This document shows, piece after piece, positions 44,451-53,492 of a stretch of 64,000 nucleotides of DNA. Within the stretch, counting starts at the first letter, position 1; every line of letters starts with the position of its first letter. A program made the position numbers and the translations under genes. Under the pieces are notes generated by a model. It had not been told where the DNA came from, did no database searches, and worked only from the letters and a program-made list of their open reading frames with translations. The stretch comes from Patescibacteria group bacterium. GTDB lineage: Bacteria; Patescibacteriota; Minisyncoccia; Moranbacterales; GWC2-37-73. Location of the stretch: contig JAKLIP010000002.1 in the NCBI GenBank assembly GCA_022709545.1, forward strand, positions 124,001 through 188,000, given 5' to 3'.

Positions 44451-45413
44451 ATGCTGATTGATGACGTAAAAATTGAAATAACTGCCGGGCATGGCGGAAA
44501 AGGATGCGCGAGTTTTAACAAGAATCTTATGAGTCTTGGGCCTGCTGGTGGAAGCGGCGGTAATGGAGGAAATATAATTTTCATTGGTGTTTCTGATCTT
44601 AATGCGCTTGGCCAGTTCCGCTATAAAAAGCAGCTTAGCGCTCAAAACGGCCGCGATGGCAAGGGCCAGTTTTGCGATGGTCCAGATGGTGAAAATTTAG
44701 CCATAAAAGTTCCTATCGGAACTGTTATCCATAATCTAGACACCAAGGAAGATTTAGAAATAACTAAAGTCGGACAAGAAATTTTGGTTGCCAAGGGCGG
44801 CAAAGGCGGCCGCGGAAATTTTCTTTTCAGGTCTTCAACCAACACAACTCCGGAAGAATTTGAAGAAGGAAAACTTGGCGAGCATTTCAATTTGCGTCTG
44901 GAGCTAAAATTGATTGCCGATGTTGGATTTGTCGGACTTCCCAATGCTGGAAAATCAAGCCTGCTCAATGAGATCACCAATGCCAGCGCCAAAGTCGCCA
45001 ATTATCAATTCACCACACTTGAACCAAATTTAGGCGTCTACTATGGGCTTATTTTAGCTGATATTCCGGGACTGATTGAAGGAGCTTCTGAGGGCAAGGG
45101 CTTAGGCATAAAATTTTTGCGGCACGTTGAACGCACAAAAATTCTTTTTCACTTTTTATCAGTTGAATCTGAAGACCCAATCAAAGATTATAAAACCATA
45201 AGAAAAGAATTGGAGAAATACAACCCAATTTTACTTAAAAAACCGGAATATATTTTCATTAGCAAAACCGATATTGTTTCGCCGGAAGAGCTTAAGAAAA
45301 AAATTAAGAAGCTGGAAAAAATTTCTTCCAATATTTTGCCAATCTCAATCCATGACTGGGATAGCATCCAAAAAGTCAAAGAATTGCTGAATAAGATTGA
45401 GAAGGAAAAATAA
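44451..45413 (+). CDS. obg: GTPase Obg (CgtA)
   Basis: A 320-residue ribosome-assembly GTPase. The Gly-rich Obg fold (DVKIEITAGHGGKGCASF, GGSGGNGG, KGGKGGRGN) fills residues 1-158. The GTPase has GLPNAGKSSLLN near 163, DIPGLIEGAS and a G4 of SKTD instead of NKxD. The C-terminal OCT domain is absent. Expression appears leaderless. Confidence 0.95.
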   Translation: MLIDDVKIEITAGHGGKGCASFNKNLMSLGPAGGSGGNGGNIIFIGVSDLNALGQFRYKKQLSAQNGRDGKGQFCDGPDGENLAIKVPIGTVIHNLDTKEDLEITKVGQEILVAKGGKGGRGNFLFRSSTNTTPEEFEEGKLGEHFNLRLELKLIADVGFVGLPNAGKSSLLNEITNASAKVANYQFTTLEPNLGVYYGLILADIPGLIEGASEGKGLGIKFLRHVERTKILFHFLSVESEDPIKDYKTIRKELEKYNPILLKKPEYIFISKTDIVSPEELKKKIKKLEKISSNILPISIHDWDSIQKVKELLNKIEKEK

Positions 45414-45448
45414 AAACACCACTTGATTTATTTAAGCAGTGTTTTTAT
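45412..45448. terminator. bidirectional terminator after obg
   Basis: AAAAACACC-ACTT and AAG-CAGTGTTTTT pair with one mismatch, then a T-rich tail. Confidence 0.65.
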
Positions 45449-45520
45449 TTATCTTAATTTGGAAATTGCACAAAATATATCATTCTCACAAAAACAAATA
45501 AATTTGCTTTTTAAATCTTT

Positions 45521-46708
45521 TTAAATTTTTATATCGTAAGATCGGAGCAATGTTTCCATTTTTTCTAGTTCAGAGCTATGCATTTGATAAGTCGGCCCAG
45601 TCGTAACATTAGGATCGCGATTATCAATCCGATGCAGTCCAGTTGAAATAAAATTCTTCCATTGACCATCTGTTTTTTCCATAAGAGAAAACTCATTTCC
45701 CTCCAAGGAACCCTTTGAATTACGTCTAATAGCATAATATCGAAGTTTGCTATCAGGTCCCTGACATAAAAAAATCTTACTACCCTCAAATTGCTCTGAA
45801 GTCATTGGACCCTGCAATACTTTTCCGAATATTTTTTCGGCACTTTCTATATCTTCTGCAGATGGCATTGGTTTTTCTTGTTGCACTTCATTCTTTTTCT
45901 TTGATGATCCATCTATCTTTTCCCAGATAGAATTCCTTTCTTCTTCTTTCATCCCACCTTGTTTTCTCCACATCAGCTCTTTTAATTTAAATTTATCTAA
46001 GCTACTGATTGTTCCATTTTCAATTTGACCAACTAATTCATTTATTTGATTCATTTCATCATTATGAAGTTGTTTCATTGTTTTTTGGTATGATTCTTGG
46101 TCATGATATGCATATTTTAAAAAGGGATTTTCTTGTTGCGCTTCATTCTTATTTTTATCCTCCTCTCCTCCATTTATTTTTTTTCGTATTTCCTCAATTT
46201 TTTTAGTAGTATCTTCACTATCTTTCGATTTTAATTCTTCTATAGTTGTAATTTTCTCCCCTGTTTCCTCTTTTTGCGAACCTCCTTCAATTTCTTTCTT
46301 TTTTTCTTCAATCTCCTTTAATTGTTTTGCAATCTCTATCATCTCATCGGCAGATTTTGCTTGGTTTAATTGTTCTTTTAAATTTTTGGAAGTCTCTTCG
46401 AGCTGATTTATATTTTTAGCTTTTTCAAATTCCTTATTTTCGTCTTCCGCTTCTTCGTACATTGTTTTTTCCGAACCACTTTCCTTTAACTCGCCCCTCT
46501 GCATTCTTGCTTGATTTTCAGCCAAAGCTTCATCATAAGCGGCATCATGAAGTTCTTGTTTGTTGCTCTCGATTTCTTTGAGTTTCGTGGCGATTTCTAT
46601 CATTTCATCGGCAGATTTTGCGTTACCTATCTGTTGCTTTAGATTTGCCTCATCCTCTTGGGTTTTATCATAAGATTCTCTTGAATAATTTCCTTCAATT
46701 TTTGACAT
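45521..46708 (-). CDS. repeat-containing charged coiled-coil protein
   Basis: A 395-residue soluble protein not assigned to a family. Residues 1-290 are highly charged and helical with two copies of a 26-residue unit (22-47 and 109-134, core AKSADEMIEIA..LKEIE, 20 of 26 identical) and further related stretches such as NEAQQENPF and NEVQQEKPM. The last ~110 residues (from AEDIESAEKIF) look like a globular domain with a GPDSKLRYYAIRR beta segment. No signal peptide. It could be a scaffold or cell-shape/defence accessory protein; function unknown. A terminator-like hairpin stands just before its start. Confidence 0.6.
   Translation of the reverse strand: MSKIEGNYSRESYDKTQEDEANLKQQIGNAKSADEMIEIATKLKEIESNKQELHDAAYDEALAENQARMQRGELKESGSEKTMYEEAEDENKEFEKAKNINQLEETSKNLKEQLNQAKSADEMIEIAKQLKEIEEKKKEIEGGSQKEETGEKITTIEELKSKDSEDTTKKIEEIRKKINGGEEDKNKNEAQQENPFLKYAYHDQESYQKTMKQLHNDEMNQINELVGQIENGTISSLDKFKLKELMWRKQGGMKEEERNSIWEKIDGSSKKKNEVQQEKPMPSAEDIESAEKIFGKVLQGPMTSEQFEGSKIFLCQGPDSKLRYYAIRRNSKGSLEGNEFSLMEKTDGQWKNFISTGLHRIDNRDPNVTTGPTYQMHSSELEKMETLLRSYDIKI
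46307..46384 (-). repeat. internal gene repeat, copy 2
   Basis: DNA encoding residues 109-134 of the coiled-coil protein; the tract for ADEMIEIA is close to copy 1 at base level. Confidence 0.8.
46568..46645 (-). repeat. internal gene repeat, copy 1
   Basis: DNA encoding residues 22-47; shares KSADEMIEIA and KEIE with copy 2. Confidence 0.8.
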
Positions 46709-46730
46709 ATGTTTGTTTTTTAAAATTAAT

Positions 46731-46752
46731 AAAAAAAGACGGTCACCCGTCT
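46731..46752 (-). terminator. terminator of dus-holin operon or leader attenuator
   Basis: AGACGG and CCGTCT, four-base loop, then TTTTTTT on the minus strand. It ends only 23 bases before the ATG of the coiled-coil gene, which leaves no room for a promoter in between; a TATAAT at about 46766-46800 upstream would make it an attenuator. Confidence 0.75.
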
Positions 46753-46838
46753 AAAAAGCTAACAAAATTATAGAAATAGAGCTTATTTTTAGCCTATCTA
46801 AGTCGATTATAGCACATATTTCACTAATTGTCCATTTT

Positions 46839-47201
46839 TTATTCATGATTATGCTTTTTGCTTGGTTCGAAAAAATGAAGAAACGTGTTGACTAACCAAA
46901 GCACAAGACTGAAAGCCAACGCCCACCAAAAATCTTGCACGTGAAAACCATCGACAATCCGGCTAGTTAGCAAAACCAGTCCGGCATTAATTACGAAAGT
47001 AAATAAGCCTAATGTTAATATTTGAAAAGGTAATGATAATAGGATTAGAATCGGCTTTATTATGGTATTTAAAAATCCCAAAACCACAGCCACTACCAGA
47101 GCCACAAAAAAACTTTGAACAAAAATTGCTTCTGTCGGCAACAGATAGGCCGTTATAACAATAGCTACCGCTGACAAAAACCAATGAATGATAATTTTCA
47201 T
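46839..47201 (-). CDS. phage-holin-like (YvlD/PF04020) membrane protein
   Basis: A 120-residue four-helix membrane protein. LSAVAIVITAYLLPT, FLNTIIKPILILLSLPFQILTLGLFTFVIN and WWALAFSLVLWLVNTFL match the mycobacterial holin superfamily IV/YvlD family, whose members occur widely in bacteria without phage. Role unknown. It overlaps dus by four bases. Confidence 0.85.
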   Translation of the reverse strand: MKIIIHWFLSAVAIVITAYLLPTEAIFVQSFFVALVVAVVLGFLNTIIKPILILLSLPFQILTLGLFTFVINAGLVLLTSRIVDGFHVQDFWWALAFSLVLWLVNTFLHFFEPSKKHNHE

Positions 47202-48196
47202 ATTTTTATATTTATCTTATTTATATTATACAACTTTTTTAAAAAATCTTGCACAACCTTTTCTGTTTGCTTAGCATTCCTGGTTTTCATAAGTTCCATG
47301 CGGAGTTCTTTGGCGCCGTCAAAACCCCTAGCATAAGTGGCGTAATGTTTTTTTATTACATCATAGTTTTTTATTCCTTTTAGCTCTTTCTCAAAAATTT
47401 TCACATGTTCTATCATAGCCTGTAGCCTTTCTTTGACAGAAATTTTTTCTATTTTTATTTTACGGTTAAAAAACCAAGGATTTCCAAGTATTCTCCGCCC
47501 AACCATAATACCGCTAATTTTCGCTTTTCTAGCTTTCAAGATTCCATCTTTAATGCTTTCTACATCACCATTTCCTATAATTATGACTCCGAGCCCCTTG
47601 GCAATTTCTGCAGCTTGCGCAATCGCATCCCAATCTGCTTTGCCGGTAAACATTTGCTTTTTTGTCCGTCCATGAACTGTTATTGCCGCCGGTTCTTCGG
47701 CCAATAGTTCAGGAAGCCACTTTTTAATTTCATTTTCATTATATCCAATTCGGGTTTTCACGGAAACAGGCAAACTACCAGCTCCTTCTTTGGTAGCACG
47801 TATAATTTCTCTGGCTCTTTTCGGATTTTTTATAAGCGCCGCGCCAGCTCCCTGATCTACTATGCTTTTGTCAGGACAACCCATGTTTATATCAATACCA
47901 TCAAAACCAAGTTTGCGGGCAATTTTTGCGCATTCGCGGAAATTTTCTGGCTTGGCTCCAAAAAATTGGGCGACAAGCGGATGTTCATTTTCAAAAAAAC
48001 GCAAAGTTTTCATTAATACTTTTCTTCCTTTTTTGTCTACCAACCCATCACAAGCTACGAATTCGGTATACAGAACATCAGGTTTGCCATATTTAACAAG
48101 CATCTGCCTTTGGGCAATGTCAGTGATATCATGCATTGGTGCTAATGCAAAAAAAGTTTTTTTTTCTTTCGCTAATTTTTGCCAGAAATTTTTCAT
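47198..48196 (-). CDS. dus: tRNA-dihydrouridine synthase
   Basis: A 332-residue FMN enzyme that reduces uridine in tRNA D-loops. FALAPMHDITD, INMGCPDKSIVDQGAGAALIKNP (catalytic Cys), VSVKTRIGY, TVHGRTKKQ, IIGNGDVES and GIMVGRRILGNPWFF follow the family order. ATGA overlap with the holin-like gene. Confidence 0.95.
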   Translation of the reverse strand: MKNFWQKLAKEKKTFFALAPMHDITDIAQRQMLVKYGKPDVLYTEFVACDGLVDKKGRKVLMKTLRFFENEHPLVAQFFGAKPENFRECAKIARKLGFDGIDINMGCPDKSIVDQGAGAALIKNPKRAREIIRATKEGAGSLPVSVKTRIGYNENEIKKWLPELLAEEPAAITVHGRTKKQMFTGKADWDAIAQAAEIAKGLGVIIIGNGDVESIKDGILKARKAKISGIMVGRRILGNPWFFNRKIKIEKISVKERLQAMIEHVKIFEKELKGIKNYDVIKKHYATYARGFDGAKELRMELMKTRNAKQTEKVVQDFLKKLYNINKINIKI

Positions 48197-48241
48197 ATCT
48201 TTATGTTACCAAAAAAACAAATAAAGAAGAAATTTTATAGT

Positions 48242-48265
48242 AAAAAGAGGACTAATGTCCTCTTT
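48242..48265. terminator. terminator-like hairpin before dus
   Basis: AAAGAGGA and TCCTCTTT around six bases, 46 bases upstream of the dus start, with T-runs on both sides. A second stop for rarA transcripts or a dus attenuator. Confidence 0.55.
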
Positions 48266-48374
48266 CCAAACCTATGACAAATAACTTTGTTAATTTTATG
48301 CTGTTAGTAGCATGATTTCTGAGGTTTGTTTTTGTTTTTGTATTAAATTGTGCTTATTGAGCTTAGAATAAAAC

Positions 48375-48395
48375 AAAAACGGGGTTCACCCGTTT
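48375..48395 (-). terminator. terminator of rarA
   Basis: AAACGGG and CCCGTTT around five bases, followed on the minus strand by TTG and a T-rich tail. Confidence 0.7.
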
Positions 48396-48454
48396 CTGCT
48401 CTATCTATTTCAATACGTTAATTATACACCCAATCGAGAAAAAAATCAAGCCTT

Positions 48455-49696
48455 TTAAATGTATTTTTTGTTTTTTAATTTATCCGGCAAGTATTGTTGT
48501 CCTGTGCTGTCTTCAAGTGGTGTATATTTATAACCTTTTCCATAACCTAATTTTTCCATAAGTTTTGTCGGCGCATTGCGGATGTGCATCGGCACCGGCA
48601 GATTTCCATATTGTTCAACGTCCCTCTTGGCTTTTCCGTATGCCATATAGGCGCTTACGCTTTTCTTGGCATTGGAAAGATATATTACCAATTGCGCTAG
48701 ATGCACGCTACATTCCGGCATACCGATTTTATGGCAGGCATCAAAGACACTATTAGCTAAGACCACAGCAAAATTATCCGCCAAGCCAACGTCCTCGGAA
48801 GCAAAACGGAACAGTCTCCTGGCGACATATCTTGGTTCTTCTCCACCCTCCAGCATCCGTGCCAGCCAATACAAAGCCGCATTGGCATCTCCGCCGCGCA
48901 TAGATTTATGCAGCGCTGAAATTATATTATAATGTTCTTCCCCAGTTTTGTCATAATAAAGATGCGATTTCTGCAATATTTTTTTTATGAGTTCCGAAGT
49001 TACATTTGTATTCTGCTGAGTAGCTGCTTCCAGAGTATTCAACGCCATGCGCGCGTCACCATTAGCAAAAGCTGCAATATGAGAAATAACTTCCTTGGAA
49101 ATTTTTATTTTTTGTTTGCCAAAACCATTTTCTTTGTCACTTAAAGCATGCTCAATAATTTTTTGGATATCTTTAGCTTCCAGTTTATTCAGAACCAGTA
49201 CACGCGATCTGGAAATTAAAGCTGAAATTACTTCAAAGCTTGGATTTTCTGTCGTCGCTCCGATTAAAGTTACAACCCCATGCTCCACATGAGGCAGCAA
49301 TGCATCCTGCTGAGCCTTGTTCCAACGGTGGATTTCATCAATGAATAAAATAGTTTTGATATTTTTTTCTTTGTTTTCCTTGGCAGTTTTAATCACAGCC
49401 ATTAGATCTTTTTTTCCACTGGCAACACCGCTAAGAACCACAAATTCTGAATTAGTTTCATGGGCAATGATTGAAGCTAAGGTTGTTTTTCCGCTACCCG
49501 GAGGTCCCCAAAAAATCAGCGATGGAACTTTGTCATCCTGAATGGCTTTTCGGAGGAAAGAATCTTTTCCAACCAATTCTTCCTGCCCGAAAAAATCCTC
49601 AAGTTTTTTGGGACGCATCCTGTCCGCCAATGGCCTTGCCTCGCCAAAACTTGGTGACGGCGGAGCATATTGAAGATTGTTCGATTTATTAATCAT
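48455..49696 (-). CDS. rarA: replication-associated recombination protein RarA
   Basis: A 413-residue AAA+ ATPase of stalled-fork repair. PLADRMRPKKLEDFFGQEELVG, FWGPPGSGKTTLA (Walker A), LFIDEIHRWNKAQQD (Walker B), GATTENPSFEV and the C-terminal GGDANAALYWLARMLEGGEEPRYVARR domain are typical. I use ATG 49696; a GTG at 49705 in frame is possible. Confidence 0.95.
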   Translation of the reverse strand: MINKSNNLQYAPPSPSFGEARPLADRMRPKKLEDFFGQEELVGKDSFLRKAIQDDKVPSLIFWGPPGSGKTTLASIIAHETNSEFVVLSGVASGKKDLMAVIKTAKENKEKNIKTILFIDEIHRWNKAQQDALLPHVEHGVVTLIGATTENPSFEVISALISRSRVLVLNKLEAKDIQKIIEHALSDKENGFGKQKIKISKEVISHIAAFANGDARMALNTLEAATQQNTNVTSELIKKILQKSHLYYDKTGEEHYNIISALHKSMRGGDANAALYWLARMLEGGEEPRYVARRLFRFASEDVGLADNFAVVLANSVFDACHKIGMPECSVHLAQLVIYLSNAKKSVSAYMAYGKAKRDVEQYGNLPVPMHIRNAPTKLMEKLGYGKGYKYTPLEDSTGQQYLPDKLKNKKYI

Positions 49697-49863
49697 AGGA
49701 AGCACCTACATCCCCACACCAATTAAGCAATTACACATTCTCTTTTTATATAAGTACCACATATTTCATTACTAAAGCAAGCTAAAACAATCTTTGTTTT
49801 TTGTTTTAAATTAGTGTGGAGATATACACTGTAATACTCCCTGTAAAAGTAAAGAGGGTTCTT

Positions 49864-50313
49864 TTATTGCTGTGGCAAAGGGCGGATTTGGATATTTTGG
49901 GCAGTAATACTGCCATCAGCATTCGTTTTTCCATTGACCATTACATCTTGCCCGGCATTCAAATCAGAAAGTGACCCATCGATTGTTTTTCCGACTATTG
50001 TTGAGTCAGAAAAGAAAATTATTTTAGAATTTCCCTTTCTGTCTTTTACTGTAATACTCTTATCATCTTTGGATAATATTTCTCCGCCCATAAATCCGCC
50101 TTCACTCATATTGCCGCCGCCCATGCCCATTCCTGGCCTGTTTTGCACCGGAATCTGTCTATTGCCGCGCTGCCCTCCATTAAAACTTCCTTTTGTGTCA
50201 AACTGCCCGGTTTTCTCTTTTTTAATTTCATACTTCATCCCGGCATAAAACATACCGACTCCCACAGCCACAACTGCAATTGCTGCAAGAATTATAATTT
50301 TTTTGTTGTTCAT
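49864..50313 (-). CDS. DUF5666-like exported protein
   Basis: A 149-residue protein: one N-terminal helix (5-25), a Gly/Met/Asn-rich linker (GQRGNRQ..MGMGGGNMSEGG) and a C-terminal ~70-residue OB-like DUF5666-type domain (GGEILSKDDKSITVKDRKGNSKIIFF..VNGKTNADGSITAQNIQI). It lies 35 bases after the MacB-like permease. The C-terminus resembles that of the 53493-54299 protein, so both may act outside the membrane in the same export system. Confidence 0.72.
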   Translation of the reverse strand: MNNKKIIILAAIAVVAVGVGMFYAGMKYEIKKEKTGQFDTKGSFNGGQRGNRQIPVQNRPGMGMGGGNMSEGGFMGGEILSKDDKSITVKDRKGNSKIIFFSDSTIVGKTIDGSLSDLNAGQDVMVNGKTNADGSITAQNIQIRPLPQQ

Positions 50314-50348
50314 TTTTTTAAAATTAATTTTTTAGTTTTAAATTTCTA

Positions 50349-51566
50349 TTATTCATACCTAAGCGCTTCTATCGGACTGAGATTGGCAGCGCGGCGGGCT
50401 GGGTAAAAGCCGAAAATAATCCCGACTCCAGCTGAAACTCCGAATGCCAACAAAATTGATGAGAGTGATATGCTAGTCGTCAGATTGCTGACAAAATGAG
50501 CGATAGCCAAAGACATTATCCATCCAACAATAACCCCCAATATTCCTCCGATAAAAGTTAGCGCTACCGCTTCAGCCAAGAACTGCAGGTTTATATATTT
50601 TTTCCTGATGCCTACAGCTTTTCTCAGTCCGATTTCACGAGTTCTTTCGGTAACAGTTGTCAGCATCATATTCATAATTCCGATTCCTCCGACTAAGAGC
50701 GAAATGCCGGCAATAGAAGAAAGCAGCATTGTAAAAGTTCCGGTTATGCTGGTAGCTGTAGCGATAATATCATTCTGATTCATGATATTAAAATCAGCAT
50801 TGTTCGGATCGGAAATTTTGTGGCGCGTCAAAAGCAAAGTGGAAATCTGATCCTGCACGGCAGCCATGGAATTCTGATCGGCAGCTGCCACACTTATATT
50901 ATTAAGATAATCATTTCCTGACAGATAGTGCTGGGCTGTAGTTATCGGAACATAGATAACATCATCTTGATTATTAAATCCGCTTCCGCCCTTGGAAACC
51001 GTCATACCTATCACCGTAAAATCCATTTTATTAATGTTTATTGTTTTTCCAACCGGATCAGCATTTTCTCCGAAAAGATCGTCCCTGACAGAAGGGCCAA
51101 CGACAGCTACTTTGGATGATCCTTTGAGCTGTTGTTCACTGAAAAACGAGCCACTGTCCATACTTACATTTCTGATTGTCAAATAGTCTTCTGTGGTACC
51201 GATAACCTGCGTGTTCGTATTGTTGCCTTTGGCAGTCACTTGATAACGCCTGGAAATTGACGGCGCAACTGCTTTGATATTTTCAATTTCGTCTTTGATT
51301 GCATCAGCGTCTTCAACTGTGAGCGTTTGAATACTTCCTATTCCTTGGCTTACTCCACCAACTCTTTGCGAGCCAGGACTTATCATAATAAGGTTTGATC
51401 CGATTGCCTCAATATTTTTTTCGATTGAACTTTGCGCGCCTTGACCTACTGCAACAAGCGCAATCACCGAAGCAATTCCAATCACAATACCTAAAATAGT
51501 GAGGCCTGATCTCACTTTGTTTGCAGCCAATGACCAAATTGTTTCTTTAAACAAATCTTTTAGCAT
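50349..51566 (-). CDS. MacB-like ABC transporter permease
   Basis: A 405-residue type VII ABC permease: N-terminal helix, a large outside domain with the MacB periplasmic core pattern (ISPGSQRVGG, VVGPSVRDDLFGENADPVGK) and three C-terminal helices in the FtsX-like fold (ISLLVGGIGIMNMMLTTVTERTREIGLRKAVG). Such systems drive extracytoplasmic mechanical work to release peptides or lipids. Next to its ATPase and adaptor. Confidence 0.93.
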   Translation of the reverse strand: MLKDLFKETIWSLAANKVRSGLTILGIVIGIASVIALVAVGQGAQSSIEKNIEAIGSNLIMISPGSQRVGGVSQGIGSIQTLTVEDADAIKDEIENIKAVAPSISRRYQVTAKGNNTNTQVIGTTEDYLTIRNVSMDSGSFFSEQQLKGSSKVAVVGPSVRDDLFGENADPVGKTININKMDFTVIGMTVSKGGSGFNNQDDVIYVPITTAQHYLSGNDYLNNISVAAADQNSMAAVQDQISTLLLTRHKISDPNNADFNIMNQNDIIATATSITGTFTMLLSSIAGISLLVGGIGIMNMMLTTVTERTREIGLRKAVGIRKKYINLQFLAEAVALTFIGGILGVIVGWIMSLAIAHFVSNLTTSISLSSILLAFGVSAGVGIIFGFYPARRAANLSPIEALRYE

Positions 51567-51611
51567 CGATTTATGAATGAAATTAAAATTTTAATTTCAT
51601 TTTATTTTATC

Positions 51612-52289
51612 CTATTTAACATCATCCTTCTCAATCATTCCATCACGTATATGGATTATCCTGTTAGCATAATTCGCAACATCTATTTCATGCGTAATGA
51701 GAATTATAGTGTGTCCTTTTTCATTCAGCTCCTTTAGAGCATCCATAACAAGATGACTTGTTTTCGTGTCCAAATTTCCAGTTGGTTCGTCAGCAAGAAT
51801 TATGGCAGGATTATTAATGAGCGCTCTCGCTATCGCGACTCTCTGCATTTGTCCTCCAGAAAGTTGATTGGAAAGATTCATGAATTTTTCTTTCTCCATA
51901 CCCGCATATTCCAAGCATTCGCGCGCGCGCGATTCTCTCTCTTCTTCACTAAGCCCGGAATACAGCATCGGAAGCATGACATTTCTAAGCACAGTTGTTC
52001 TTGGGAGTAGATTAAAAGATTGGAAAACAAATCCTATTTTATTCCTTCTCAGATCAGAAAGTTCATCATCATTAAGACGAGAAACTTCATGGCTGTCGAG
52101 AAAATATTTTCCGCTGGTCGGAACATCGAGGGCTCCGATAATATGCATCAGGGTTGACTTTCCGCTTCCGGAAGGACCTACAATAGAAACAAATTCTCCT
52201 TTCTCCGCGTGGAAAGAAATGTTGCGAAGAGCAACCGTTTCAATTCCTCCATTGTTATAGACTTTTGTAATATTTTTACAATCAATCAT
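51612..52289 (-). CDS. MacB/LolD-type ABC transporter ATPase
   Basis: A 225-residue ATPase. GPSGSGKSTLMHIIG is Walker A, LSGGQMQRVAIARAL is the ABC signature and ILADEPTGNLD is Walker B; the GNLD extension is typical for MacB-class pumps. Powers the adjacent permease. Confidence 0.95.
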   Translation of the reverse strand: MIDCKNITKVYNNGGIETVALRNISFHAEKGEFVSIVGPSGSGKSTLMHIIGALDVPTSGKYFLDSHEVSRLNDDELSDLRRNKIGFVFQSFNLLPRTTVLRNVMLPMLYSGLSEEERESRARECLEYAGMEKEKFMNLSNQLSGGQMQRVAIARALINNPAIILADEPTGNLDTKTSHLVMDALKELNEKGHTIILITHEIDVANYANRIIHIRDGMIEKDDVK

Positions 52290-52295
52290 AGAAAA

Positions 52296-53465
52296 TTAGT
52301 CAAAGCGCCCTCCTTCGCCCAAACCTGGGATTCTAACACTACTTCCAGATCTTGAACTTGGAGAAGATGAAGATGAATTTACACTATCAGAACTGACTGT
52401 TTGTGTAATAATATTTTCTCCTTCGCTCATACCGCTTATTATTTCCGTTTGTACATCATTCGATAAACCAATTTCTACTGTTTTTCTCTCCGGAGTTTCT
52501 CCTAAAAGCACTTGCACATAAAAACTTCCATTTTGCGTTTTCACTGAGCTGTTCGGAACAAGAAGAACATCCTGTTTAACGTTTGTGATTATGGCAGCAG
52601 ACACACTCATCTCCGGTTTTATTCTTTCATCGAGCGAATCAAGTCCTATAGTCACGTTATATGAAACAACTCCTGAGCTCGAAATACCCAAGGAATCTAT
52701 CTTCTCCACTTTGCCAGTTGAAGTAAGACCATCAATGGCGTTAAATGTGAGCGATACTTTTTGACCAATACTAACATTGGCGATATCAACTTCATTAACT
52801 TCAACTTGCGCTTTCAGCGTGTCCATGTTTCCAATTATTATTGGTGCGGAAGAATTACTATTTGACGAAAGTCTGCCTAAATCATCTCCGTTTTTTATAT
52901 TAACCGCATTAATTGTTCCTTCTATCGGAGAAACAACTTTTCTTTTTGAAGCATCAGTTAAAGCATTTTGGTATGAGCTCCAGTTTGTTTCTACATTTTT
53001 TTCCGCCACTTCTAATGAAATTTCAGCAGCTTTATATTTATATTTTAAAGATTTTTCCTCTTCCGAACTTGCATCTTCATAATTATTTTTAGCGTCTCTT
53101 CTGTTAGCCTTAGCTGTTTCCAGGGAAGATTTTGCCTGAAGATATGAAGAATAAGCTTTATTGGCATCAATTCCCAGATCGTTATTTTCAATCATAAAAA
53201 GTAGCTGGCCTTTTTTAACAGTATCGCCAACGCTTACTGCTAAACCATAGACTGTTCCGGTTATAGTTGGATCGACTGTGGCGCTATCGTCAACAATAAC
53301 ATTTCCGCTAGCAGAAATTGAGGTTGTTAACGTTCCTTTTTCTGCTACAGCCGTTTTATATGTAACAGATATTGAGGAAGATTTTGATTTGCTGTACCAA
53401 TAATAACCTCCTCCGATTATTACGAGTGCTATAGCTAACCAAAAATATTTTTTCTTAAATTTCAT
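52296..53465 (-). CDS. MacA-like efflux adaptor (HlyD family)
   Basis: A 389-residue membrane-fusion protein: one N-terminal helix, lipoyl half (GTVYGLAVSVGDTVKKGQLLFMIEN), a charged coiled coil (~110-165), lipoyl half (VSPIEGTINAVNIKNGDDL), a beta-barrel and a Ser-rich C-terminus. It should gather substrate for the MacB-like pump. I start at ATG 53465; the longer frame begins with TTG. No outer-membrane TolC partner is seen, as expected for a monoderm cell. Confidence 0.9.
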   Translation of the reverse strand: MKFKKKYFWLAIALVIIGGGYYWYSKSKSSSISVTYKTAVAEKGTLTTSISASGNVIVDDSATVDPTITGTVYGLAVSVGDTVKKGQLLFMIENNDLGIDANKAYSSYLQAKSSLETAKANRRDAKNNYEDASSEEEKSLKYKYKAAEISLEVAEKNVETNWSSYQNALTDASKRKVVSPIEGTINAVNIKNGDDLGRLSSNSNSSAPIIIGNMDTLKAQVEVNEVDIANVSIGQKVSLTFNAIDGLTSTGKVEKIDSLGISSSGVVSYNVTIGLDSLDERIKPEMSVSAAIITNVKQDVLLVPNSSVKTQNGSFYVQVLLGETPERKTVEIGLSNDVQTEIISGMSEGENIITQTVSSDSVNSSSSSPSSRSGSSVRIPGLGEGGRFD

Positions 53466-53492
53466 CTGATTGATTGTCAAAAATATTAAAAG

